Source: Marchantia polymorpha subsp. ruderalis
Lineage: Eukaryota > Streptophyta > Marchantiopsida > Marchantiales > Marchantiaceae
Assembly: GCA_037833965.1 (NCBI GenBank)
Contig: AP031355.1
Location: 1,017,501-1,081,500, forward strand
Length of the DNA stretch: 64,000 nt
Direction of reading: 5' to 3'
Shown: positions 54,247-64,000 of the stretch, in pieces
Position numbering within the stretch: position 1 is the stretch's first letter
Layout of the letters: every line of letters starts with the position of its first letter
Notes under the pieces: generated by a model
Database searches by the model: none
Told to the model about the DNA's origin: nothing
What the model saw: only the letters and a program-made list of their open reading frames with translations
Made by a program: the position numbers and the translations under genes

Positions 54247-57102
54247 CTACACGCCTGCATGGAACCACGCTACACTACACTCCGCGGAACCTGTGCTACG
54301 TCTCCTGCGCGACGGACTGCCGCGCACTAACTCCCTACCCTGCCAGTCTTCTGCTCGACTGCGCAGTCCCAATCGCTGCAACGCCGCGGACACCTCCACT
54401 TCGAGGGCGGACATGGTATCCCGCGCCTTCGACAGAAAAGCATCGAGCTTCTTTGCTACCTTCCGCCGACTCCTGCTGTCGCCTGACAACAACCCGGCTG
54501 CGCGAAGTTCAAACTCACGCAGTGTGAGTTTCTCCTGCGCCGCCACTTCCCAGTGGGCGTAGCCCTTGAGACAGTGGGCGACACGCCTCGCCGTCTCCAC
54601 CTTTGTGCGATCTGCCTCCTTCCTGCGATCCTCTTCAATTACCACTAATTGCGATTCGGCCTCAGCACGTTGCGCTCTCAATTCGCCACACTCTGACTGT
54701 AGCCTGCGGATTACCTCCTCATCCGCCTGCCGTGCGAGCTGACACTGTTCTAACAACCGCGTCTGTCGCACGAGCTCCTCTGACAAAATCCGATTCTGGG
54801 CCTGCTCAGAAATTAGTGCTTCTGTGACCTTCACCTGCTCCTTGGTGAGCTCTTCCAGTTTCCCATCCCTCACCTTCTCGGAGTACTTGTAGAATTTCTG
54901 ATTGAGTTTATACTGACCCCACAAGCATTCATGCTTCTCCTTCAATTCCCTCAACTCCTGGTCCACTCTAGCTAGTAGCTTGCTGGTGTGGACTTTAGTG
55001 CGAGTCCGCCTGCGCACTAACTCGATGTAAGATCCCGGCTGAAGTGGGTCGGCGTATTTATCGACTTTGCGATCCAAGTACCTCAGCAACGGAATCACCT
55101 GCTCAGAGAGCGCCGCCGCCGGCGCTCCAACAATTTCCTCCTCCTCCTCCTCGGTGTCCCCTGCTCCTGACATTTCTTCGGTGGAGCTTCCGTCGTCATC
55201 ATCCGAGTGGAGAATTTCAGTCGCCATTGATTGCGTCGGCGACTGACCCGAGTGGGGCTGCACGTCGTCGACGTGTGCTGCCTGCGAAGGCACGGCTGCA
55301 GCCTCGCTGCTCTTCGCCAAAATGTCTAAGGCGGTAGGCGAATGTGCCTGTGCTGCATCCCCGCCGCCCGCTTGTTGATCGTCTACCGTATCCTCTCTAC
55401 CGCCGACGTCCGCCGCCGAAGGCGATCGAGCGGAGGGTGGCTGCGCGGGGTTTGATTGCGCATCGCGCACCGAAAATTCATCCCGCGGACAGTCACTCCG
55501 CTACTCCGACTGTTGCTGCTCCCTTGATCGGCCCGCGGGGGCTGCGCTTGGTCTGTGCGCAGGCGAAAATACCGGCACCTTGTCCGCCGCAGGCGTAGCG
55601 CCGCGGACGTCCATCGCCAAAGGCGACATGGCCGGGGGCCGCTCGCCCGATGTCCCTTGGCCCTGAGGCCCTACCGCCGAAGGCGCATCCACCGGCGGAT
55701 TACCCGCCGATGGTGCGGCCTCCGCACACTCCCTGCTCGTATCTCCTCGGCTCGAAGGCCCTGGCGCCGAAGGCGCAAATCGCAGCGCGTTGTGCGCCGG
55801 AGGGTCTGGCCCCGAAGGCCGGTGTCTCGTAGGCGGCTCTTCCGCCGGCTCCTTCCCCTTCCTACGTTGGAACGGGGGTGATTCCTGCCTGTGCACAGGC
55901 GGCACGTGTGGAGGTGACCTGTGCACAGGCGAACTGCTTCTTCTCACGCGTAGACGTAGATCTACGTCCGCTTGTGATCGTCCGTCCGCGGAGTCTCGTC
56001 TGTCCGCGGAGGCTCGCCTGTGCGCAAACGGAACACCTGTCCGCAACGCACGTGGTAACTCCGGAGGCCCTTGGCCCGTAGGCGGCCTTTCGCCCGTCGA
56101 GGCTGCAGCGTGGTCCGTTGCTCCTGCGGACGTCCGCGCTCCCTCATTCTTCTCTGGCGACGCACTTCCTTTCTCCGTCGCAATCGTCGCCGTGTCCGCA
56201 CTGTTGGCTGGTAACACCAGTCTGCGTACCTTCTGCTTCGGCCGGCTGTATGATTCGTACAACGGCCGCGGTCGAATGGGAGCAGAGGGTTCTTGATGCT
56301 GCTCCTCTTCGGACTCCTCTCTCCATCGCCGCTTCCGCGGCACTCGTGCTGCAGGAGTGTTCCTCCCTTCGTCCCTCCGCCTTGACGGAGTAGAAGTCGG
56401 TGACTCCTCTGCATCAGTGTCGACCTCATTCTCCCGCGCATACTTCCCGGGATGGTCGACGGACAACGGCGGAAAACGCTCAAGCTCCGCCGCCGTCAAA
56501 CAATTCCGCTGTCGATAAAAATTGATGAGGAAAGGAGAGAGATGGTTTAGAGTTCCCCCCTTCTCCTCAAAAGCGTGCTGTCGCATCACCCTGTGCAGGA
56601 TGCTCGCCCAGTGAATTGGAGTTCCCTCGATGACGCACTCCACAAAAGAGACCTGCCACAATGTGACGTAGCAGGCGCGGTGTGGCTGCAGTAATTGCAT
56701 CAGCGCCGCGAACAAAGTCCGGCGGAATCGATCCTTGTAATCGCGGGTCCTGTACCCATTCTTGGTAGACCTCCCGGTCTTGAACAGCTCCACAAATTGC
56801 GCCTCTTCCTGCTTGGTCACCTTGATGCTCTCACTGTCGAAGAGGAGATGCCATGGCATGCCGGCACATCTTCCCAATGCCTGCGCCCAATCTTGGACTG
56901 TCCACCGATCAACATGCGGACGCAATCCGCGCGAGGGTGGTCCCTGTGGCTCTAGCCACTCGCGCACCATATCCGCACAGATGTAGTTCCATTCCCATAG
57001 CAAGAAATCGAGCTTTCTTGCTATCAAGCGCTCCTCGAAAGCGCGCAGCCCGTTCTGTGGTAGACGAAGCGGCAGCATCCGCAATCGGCCCGGTCTCGTC
57101 AT
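54247..57102 (-). pseudogene. LTR ORF of inner solo LTR, interrupted by one UAG
   Basis: From the conserved ATG at 57102 (in NAM), 951 codons are open in one frame except for a TAG at 55503-55501. It aligns along the whole intact LTR ORF: FLLWEWNYICADMVREWL, RTRDYKDRFRR, GGTLNHLSPFLINFYR, then LSEQVIPLLRYLDRK, a coiled coil, and RRRRSTGSAECS. The Pro/Ser linker is longer than in the intact copy, which accounts for the extra length. The frame also stays open for about 84 codons upstream of the ATG. Apart from the single stop the copy looks intact, so it decayed only recently, or the UAG is tolerated. Confidence 0.8.
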
Positions 57103-57599
57103 TGCGTTCCTGGAGTTCGCTCGCCCGCTCATTCTACTTCCGCACCACCCGAGCTCCTTTCTCTCTCGGCAAACTCTAATCGCCCTCAATTCCAAATCAC
57201 GCGCACTCACTTCTCCCTCAATCACCAAGAAATCCTCTATGCGGCGATGTCGAGAATGCTTAGCAGCCAGCAGATGGACGCGCGCAGCTCGCACAAGAGA
57301 ATGGAATCGCGAATTCAAGAATGGGACGCTCTCCGCCGCCCGGTCGAAGGTCATGGTCGGCTCTTGCTCGTGGAGGACGTCTCAATTGATGGCCGCGCCG
57401 GCTCTACGCTGAAACGGTCTCCGCTCTCACGCGCGGCTTCACGCTCCGCCGTCGCCGATTAAACTCTCACGCTCGAATTGGCGGATTGAACTCCGCGAGC
57501 GTACTACCCCGCGGACATGGGTGCGCAGCGCCGAAGGCGAGTTTTCCGCCTTGCGCGGTACACTTGTTCGTACCGCTCCTCAGCCAATCCCCTTCTGCC

Positions 57600-58200
57600 T
57601 TGACGCGTGTGTCCGCATGTCGGACAAAAGTTCAACTCCTGCCTGTGCGCAGGCAGACTCCCCGGCGGATTCCCCGCCGGCGCGGAACTTCATCCTCCTG
57701 TGCACATACGCTCGCTTGTGCGCAGGCGAATTCCGTCCGCGGCGACGCGCTGGCGCGGAAGGCGTTGACCGCGGTCAGCCGTCTCCGTCCAGACTGTCCG
57801 TTCCTTGTCTCTTCGTCGGCGCTTCCGCCGCCGCAACTCCGTCCGTCAAAGAGCGCATCCACCCGTCCCGTCCGTACGGTCCGTACGGATTTGACTATTC
57901 TGGCGGCTCCTTGCTCGTCCGCGGCGCTGCGCTGGCGCAGAAGGCGCCGTACACTTTCTACCTCACAAGGCGCATTTCTAGGGCCCAAGGCGGATTTCCC
58001 GCCGACGCCGAAGCGCCTGTGCACAGGCGACCGCCTGTGCGTAGGCGAACTTCGCGCCTCCTCAAACCCTATTTTGCCTGTGCAAGGCGAACTTCCTTCG
58101 TCCGCGCATAGGACAAAACTTGATCTCCCTTCCGCGTAGGCGGAATTCCCGCCGGTGGCGAACTCCTTCCGTCGAAGGCGAACGTCTACGTATCTTCCGA
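57600..58200. repeat. Cluster of GCCTGTGCGCAGGC-type palindromes
   Basis: Several palindromes of the form CGCCTGTGCRCAGGCG occur here, for example near 57641, 57716, 58015 and 58030, in the U3 of the inner LTR. The same word type fills the U3 of the partial LTR (63825-63905) and is essentially absent from the U3 of the intact element. Confidence 0.7.
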
Positions 58201-58601
58201 TAGTGATAACTCCCTAAGTCCTCATCCGTTCCAAGCGTTCTTGGGCTCGTTGGAATCAGTGCGTTGAGCTCTTTCCAACGAGACCCTAACTAGGTCAAGG
58301 CGCCCGGGGGTTGACCTAAATATGAAGGATTTCCCTACCGCCGCGGACGCAGCTTCCGAAGGCGGGTTTTGCGCCTTGCGCCGTAGGGATCCTAACTGCA
58401 GAGCTCGTAGGGAGGGTGGTTTCCGTCCTTACTGCTGCACCCAACTCCTAGATTCTACGAGATCCCTCGAGAATCCCCGCGATCTTCCGAATTCACTCTG
58501 TTTTGATGCACCGAAGGCTATTTACATTGCTGCCAGGGTACAGTTTTTCCAAAAATGTTTTAATTTCCTCAAAATTATCAAAAGTGGGGTACCACAGAGT
58601 A

Positions 58602-60045
58602 GGGAGCCTTCGGCGATAAGTCCGCCGGAAGGTGCGCCTTCGGCTCAAGGGCCTTCGGGCCTTCGGGCCAAGGGACTTCAGGCGAGCCGCCTTCGGCGGA
58701 AGCGCCGCCGACAAATGTGCCTTCGGCGGAGGCAACTTCAGAGCAGGACCTATCAAAGGAGCAGGACCTAACGGAGGAGCGGCATGACAATCAGAAGGGA
58801 GAAACACGTGTGCACGCCGCACAATTACAATCCGCACAAACACCTTCCGCACGAACGCCTTCAGCGGTGGACGCCTTCGGCAATGCGGAGTTGGTAGAAG
58901 CCGGACGGGCGAGCGGTGCGAGTTTGACACAACCAAAATCCTCCACCGCCTTAGACATTCTGGCCGGAAGCAGTGAGGCAGCAGCTGCAACAGCGGCAGA
59001 AGACGAAGCAGACACTACGAAGTCCCACTCATGAGAATCGCCAGAGAATTCAGTGGCGACCGAAATCCTCAATTCGGAGGATGACGAAGAAGGAGAAACA
59101 GAATCGGGATCGGGATCGGGATCGGGTGAGGAGGAGGAGCAATCGATGGCAGGCACGCCGACGGCGGCACTCTGCGAGCAAGTGGTACCTCTGTTGAGGT
59201 ATCTTGATCGCAAGGTGACGAAGTATGCATACCCTCGCCAGCCTGGGTCCTACGTCGAGTTAGTGCGTAGGCGGACTCGCACTAAAGTCCGCACCAGCAA
59301 GTTGTTGGCACGTCTGGATGGGGACATTAAAGATTTGCGGGAGAAGAATGAGTGCCTGCTGGGCCACATTACTCTTACGCGGAAGATGCACCAGGCCGTC
59401 GACAAGTTGCGCGATGAGAAACTTGAAGAGGTGACGAAGGAGTTCGCCAAGGAGAAGGCGAAGCTCGCAGATGAGCTGGATTCTGAGCAGACTCATAATC
59501 AAATTTTGTCAGAGGAGCTCGTGCGGCAGACACGATTGCTGGAGCAGTGTCAGCTCGCACGTCAGGCGGATGAAGAATTAATCCGCAAACTGCAATCAGA
59601 GTGTGAGGAATTGAGAGCGCAGCGTGCGGACGCAGAATTGCAGTTAGTAATAGTTGAAGACGATCGCCGGCGGGAGGCAGATCGCACGAAAGAGGAGTTG
59701 GCGAGGCGAGTCAACCACTGTCTCAGAGGTTACACCCACTGGGAAGTGGCGGCGCAGGAGAAACTCACACTGCGCGAGTTAGAGCTTCGTGCGGCGGGTT
59801 TGGTGTCAGGTGACAATCGGAGCCGGCGGCGAGTAGCAAAGAAGTTAGATTCGTTTCTGTCAAGGTCGCGGGATGCCATGGCCACCCTCGAGGCGGAGGT
59901 TACGGCGGTGCTGCGGCGGCTGGAACTGCGCAGTCGAGCGGAAGACTGGGCGGGTAGGGAGTTAGTGCGCGGCAGTCCTTCGCGCAGAAGGCTAAGCACG
60001 AGATCTGTAGAGTCTAGCGTAGCGTGGTTCCGTGCAGGCGTGTAG
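58602..60045 (+). pseudogene. Broken LTR ORF of the outer solo LTR, second part
   Basis: Frame resumes in the PSA-rich linker and reads through LCEQVVPLLRYLDRK (about 59172), the coiled coil (about 59340-59700) and FELRAA-like and RRRLSTRSVESS motifs to a stop at 60045. One in-frame TGA lies at 59032, at an Arg position in the intact copy. The C-terminal third (59053-60045) has no stop and stays close to the intact protein. Confidence 0.8.
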
Positions 60046-60081
60046 TGTAGTGTAGGGTAGTGTTAGTTAGGACTTAGAAGG

Positions 60082-60087
60082 TATAAA
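60082..60087 (+). promoter_or_regulatory. TATA box of outer solo LTR
   Basis: TATAAA followed by AAGGCG-TCTT-GCCTT, the same arrangement as at 3914. It could start transcription toward 61063 onward. Confidence 0.5.
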
Positions 60088-60484
60088 GTAGTTCAAGGCG
60101 TCTTGCCTTGGGATTCTTCCAGTTCGGAAGTGCAGATCAGGAACTCATTTTCTCTGCGTGTTTGTGTCCTTAGTTCTGTCACCGCGCAAGAGGAGCTACA
60201 ACTTGGCGATCCGCATTTTGTAGCTGAAGGCCTTCAGCCAAATGTTCAGAGCTAGTACACTGGTTAGAGACTTGAGTAGTTCAAATCTACACCTGCGGGT
60301 GATTGCCGATGCTCACAGCTAGTTACTAGTTAGATACTAGACCAGTTTCCCCCTTACACTTTCGAGTGATTGTTCCTGATTGTACTCCTTCTGGATTTTT
60401 CTCCTGAATGCCAAAGTGAAGTTTTGCTACTTCGAGTAAGCCTTGGTTGTAATTCAGGTTACGCTGTAGCAGGTGCCTTCAGGC

Positions 60485-60964
60485 TAACCCCTGTAGTATT
60501 TCTAAGAATGACAAGTGCCTAAGAATTCAAACTCTTCAATAGACTGTTATGGTGTGCTACTGGAACGTTTCTTAGTTGAGTCTCTCGGTTCAGACCTGTG
60601 TTCTCTGCACGTTTTGTGAATTGAGGGTGTTGTTCACCGCGTGTGAGTGACTTCAATCCGAAGTAGGAAGTCCAATCCGGGTTCCCTGTGCTAGCAGAAA
60701 CTAGTGGAAGGGTTGTAAAAGCCGGAGTTGGGAGTCACTACCCGCAGATTTGCTAAGTGTATTCGTGAGAGACTTTCCCCCTAAAATCTTAAGTAGAGGT
60801 CCTAACCGACCTTTGAGTTGTGTTTCTATAGTTTCATGTGTGTGTGTGTGTGTTGAGTGAACTACGCTGCACTGTGCGACCTCCGAGTGAGCTTCGAGTG
60901 AACACTTGCAGTATTTCTGGGAGTGACAGTTGCCTAAGAATTCAAACTCTTCAATAGTCTGTTA
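60485..60964 (+). repeat. Direct repeat inside U5
   Basis: A segment with GTATTTCT.(A/G)GA(A/G)TGACA...GCCTAAGAATTCAAACTCTTCAATAG occurs at about 60487 and again at about 60910. The inner LTR has the same pair (about 53339 and 53751). The intact element has only one copy (about 4690), so the duplication distinguishes subfamilies. Confidence 0.65.
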
Positions 60965-61062
60965 AATGTGACACTTTGTACTCTCTGTGTGTTGCCTCTG
61001 TCCCTGTGGGTTTGACCTTTCTATCACTATATTGCAGTTTTAGCCTTTGGTGGGTTGTTACA

Positions 61063-63318
61063 AAGTGTTCACAATGGAAGTAGACAATAAAGTCTTCAAC
61101 ACATCATTCTCAAATAACGTTTTGTCACATAAATATTTGACTATTTCTAGCGTAAATATACCTTCCACCTTCAGTCTTTCATCTTATCAGTTCCAAGGAT
61201 TTTGCTCCAGTCTTTGAACGTGAAATGAGAGTATTCAACCAAAACATGAATTTTTAGATCACTTGTTCCGTACAATCTGTTGTACGGTGAAGTTTGCATA
61301 ACACAATTTTTGTTTGAGCTTGAACGTAAGTTTTCCTAGCCAAACCTACGTCTATATCACATGAAAAATATCAGATATCTTGCTTGTGAAGCTAGAAAAA
61401 TGATCATCAAGCTTTGAAGCTTGCAAGAGCAGCACAAGTTAGCTTGCAAACACATTGTTCGAAACAAGAATTGAGAGTTGGAAGTAATTCAACATCCATA
61501 AGTGTAGGGACTATCACACGCATTACAGTCTTGACATTACCACAGATGGTAATGTCAAGACCTCTTGACATTATGATAGTCTTGAAACCCTAAAATTTAT
61601 GTACATTGAGTTAAATAATCCGCTTTGTTGTACATCTTGTATATAAAGTTAGAGCTTATATAACATTGAAGGTAGGGTACTTTGTTCTAAAAAGTGAGAA
61701 ATTCTAGCTTGGCTTTTTGGCTAGTAGCCACAATTCTAGATACTTCAAATGAAGCTTGAGCTCTAAAAAAAACTAGTGAATGTGATAGAATTTAGAAGAA
61801 AATCAACGCAAGGATATATCAAAAAATAATCAAAAAAATATGCTTTTTGAGAATTGATTTTGCAAAATCATTTGCACCGCATTTGATACTAGAAGATAGA
61901 AGTGCTCAATGCATCATCTACCCAAGTTTTTTCTTTCACATAGGGTGATGTATTCTACAATTTAAAGGATAATTGGATAAAATTTGAGACAAATCAGGGA
62001 GAGGTAGAGTTTTTGAGGGGACAAAGGCCTTGAAAGAAACAAAGAAGAAGATAATGAGGGATCATTACATTTAGCTGAATCAAGCTAACATGCAATTGAG
62101 GAGATTAGACTTCAGTCCTTCATTTTCGAAGCTTTTTAATCCTAAGCATTAAAGTGTTATTCTTATAGCATGACTTAGAAGAAAGAATATTCATTTTTGA
62201 ATACGTTACAAGAGACATATTTAAATGTCCAACGGAACAAGATAGCAGTGGTGAAGTTTGAAACAACATGATATGATATAGTCAAATACTATAGATGTGA
62301 TAATATTCTGCTTTGTGATAGACAAGTCAAAACCAAGCTGAACATTACATATATATGCAAGACGAAGAGGCTAAATAATTCATCTACAACAAAGATTCCA
62401 AGCATCTTTAAGTTCAGGCAATGACAATTCCTATAAAACATTTGCAATTTCTGATTTTGAATCAACTTAATGAGTGTGATGATTGTAATCTATTCATTGA
62501 AACTCTTGAACAACAATTTCATTGCAAAGATTTGGTGAAATAGATTGTGTGTTTACTTGAAGCTAATGAGCTTCAAGATGGAGTATTTTTGCACAAAGAT
62601 TCAAACTCGCTTGTGATAATGTTGTTTGTGTTTAAAATCTTGAAATTATATAAATGAAAAATATAAACAAAAATTTCATATAATTACAAAAATATAAAAA
62701 TAATCTTTCATATCTTAAGATCATTGCTTGCATCTTCTCAGTTATTGTCACGTGTGTGTTGTTTAATCATGATAGGCACATAATCACTTACCACATGGTT
62801 TTAAAAGCTTTGTTGACAGTGATTTACAACAAATAATAATGATGTCAACTTCTTCAAAAAATTTTACCAGACATGGCATTAGATGTGATTTGAGATTGAT
62901 TGTGTTCACAAAATGACAAACACATTAAATTTTTTGATGAAGAGATAGATTCAAGTCTAGGAGAAAAAATTTCCAAAAAATAGGCGATAATCTGTTGAAA
63001 ATGCAATAAGAGTGCTAGCGTAAGAAAAAAATAAGTGCAAAGATCAAAACTCATGGTCATTTTGTAGGCAATGTGACTCAAGATCTTTATCTAGATGGAT
63101 ATGATTTGCTCTAAAATGGTATATAATGCCAAGAATATGTTGTATGTACCTCGTCAAAGAATAATGATGATATTAAATTCACATAATCCTTGCTTTTTTC
63201 ACATTGGTTATATTTAGTAGTTTTTAGTATCAAAAATTCCAGTATCAAAAATTTCAATTTCTTATGATGCATGATCAATCTTGTAGACTAAAAAATATTA
63301 AATAAAAAAAAATTCAAG
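61063..63318. other. AT-rich stretch between LTRs
   Basis: No recognised gene. A possible decayed coding stretch near 62420-62600 (HLQFLILNQLNECDDCNLFI) has no known motif. Confidence 0.35.
61528..61561. repeat. Perfect hairpin, 15-bp stem, 4-base loop
   Basis: GTCTTGACATTACCA and TGGTAATGTCAAGAC around CAGA. A third, direct partial copy (TCTTGACATTA) follows at about 61564. Confidence 0.8.
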
Positions 63319-64000
63319 TGTGGTACCCCACTTTTGGCAATTTTGAGGAAATTAAAACATTTTTGGAAAACTGTACCCTGGCAGCATTGTAAATAGCCTT
63401 CGGTACATCAAAACAGAGTGAATCCGGAAGATCGCGGGGATTCTCGAGGGATCTTGTAGAATCTGGGATTTGGGGTGCCGCAGCACGCACAGGCACCACC
63501 CTCCCTGCGAGCTCCGCAGTTAGGATCTCAACGGCGCAAGGCGCAAAACCCGCCTTCGGAGGTTGCGGCCGCGGCTGTAGGGAAACCCCCGTAATTAGGT
63601 AAACCCTCGGGCGCCTTGACCAAGTTAGGATCCCGTTGGAAAGAGCTCGACGCGCTGATTCCAACGAGCCCAAGATCGCTTGGAACGGACGAGGACTTAG
63701 GGAGTTATCGCTACTGGAAGAAACGGAGGCGGTCGCCCCCGGCGGAAGAATTTCGCCACCGGCGCGAATTCCGCCTGCGCGGAAGGGGGATTCAAGTTTT
63801 GTCCTATGCGCGGACGAAGGCGTTCGCCTGTGCGCAGGCGAAGTAGGGTTAGGGAAGGCGCGAAGTCCGCCTACGCACAGGCGTTCGCCTGCGCACAGGC
63901 ACTTCGGCGTCGGCGGAAAATCAGCCTTGGGCCCTAGAAATGCGCCTTGTGAGGTAGAAAGTGTACGGCGCCTTCCGCGCCAGCGCAGCGCAGCGTACGT
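63319..64000 (+). mobile_element. Partial LTR (start of a fourth family member)
   Basis: Starts TGTGGTACCCCACTTTTGG, almost the same as the minus-strand inner solo LTR, and runs off the window before reaching the LTR ORF. It contains the conserved block with CAACGAGCCCAAG (about 63662) and several CGCCTGTGCGCAGGCG-type palindromes. The left flank is TCAAG, the expected target duplication. Whether it is a solo LTR or a full element cannot be told. Confidence 0.88.

Larger units (their letters stand above)
53235..58596 (-). mobile_element. Inner solo LTR, inserted in the outer LTR in opposite orientation
   Basis: On the minus strand it runs from TGTGGTACCCCAC (ending at 58596) to GGGTTATTACA (53235). 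The flanks are GAGTA at 53230-53234 and GAGTA at 58597-58601, a 5-bp target duplication. It is 5362 bp long with one LTR ORF and no gag-pol. Its U3 start matches the partial LTR at 63319 better than the outer LTR, so it belongs to a second subfamily. Confidence 0.92.
58602..61062 (+). mobile_element. Outer solo LTR, right segment
   Basis: Continues the LTR broken at 53234, after the duplicated GAGTA. It contains the second half of the LTR ORF, the TATA box (60082-60087), R/U5 and the terminus GGGTTGTTACA. It is followed by AAGTG (61063-61067), which matches the left target duplication. Confidence 0.9.

Noticed and set aside
61063..63318. Further gypsy remnants between the outer and partial LTRs
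   Set aside because: No RT, integrase or gag landmark could be read in either strand, unlike 43.4-46.1 kb.
1..64000. tRNA genes
   Set aside because: I looked for GGTTCRANNCC B-boxes with an upstream A-box and found no convincing pair; the tRNA-Asp-like word at 4863 is a primer-binding site on the complementary sense.

Overview
This window is plant nuclear DNA. It is dominated by one family of very long-LTR Ty3/gypsy retrotransposons set in AT-rich, gene-poor sequence. The evidence for a plant is a gypsy pol of Ogre/Tat/Athila type, a primer-binding site matching the 3' end of plant tRNA-Asp, a SKP1-type fragment, and a telo-box leader. I cannot place the species; a bryophyte or lycophyte is only a guess.

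Layout. 1-15502: an almost complete, apparently intact retrotransposon. Its 5' LTR lacks only its first 32 bases, which lie left of the window. It has a tRNA-Asp PBS, a gag-protease ORF, a pol ORF in the same frame after one UAG, a polypurine tract and a 4872-bp 3' LTR. Each LTR carries an uninterrupted 851-codon ORF of unknown function, upstream of the TATA box and therefore in U3. 15503-43400: AT-rich sequence with few gene candidates: a SKP1 POZ-domain fragment (17758-18033), a 507-residue protein resembling the beta-propeller part of F-box/kelch proteins (22149-23672, minus), an unrecognised ~373-residue protein (37190-38308), and some short ORFs. It also holds foldbacks, a TA microsatellite and degenerate tandem repeats. 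43400-46100: a heavily decayed, AT-rich gypsy pol on the minus strand, still recognisable by reverse transcriptase, RNase H-tail and integrase motifs. 46641-47030: four copies of a 98-bp tandem repeat. 50672-61062: a solo LTR of the long-LTR family (TSD AAGTG), interrupted by a second, oppositely oriented solo LTR (53235-58596, TSD GAGTA). 63319-64000: the start of a fourth LTR.

How the parts work together. The intact element should express Gag-protease and, by UAG readthrough, Gag-Pol from an RNA starting near 3945. The LTR ORF would be a third cistron in the 3' U3 (position compared with retroviral accessory genes such as MMTV sag), and it is conserved at protein level in three LTR copies. 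The U3 regions and the variable linker of this ORF are crowded with short GC palindromes that differ between subfamilies.

Most of the remaining sequence is intergenic and I could not assign it a function.
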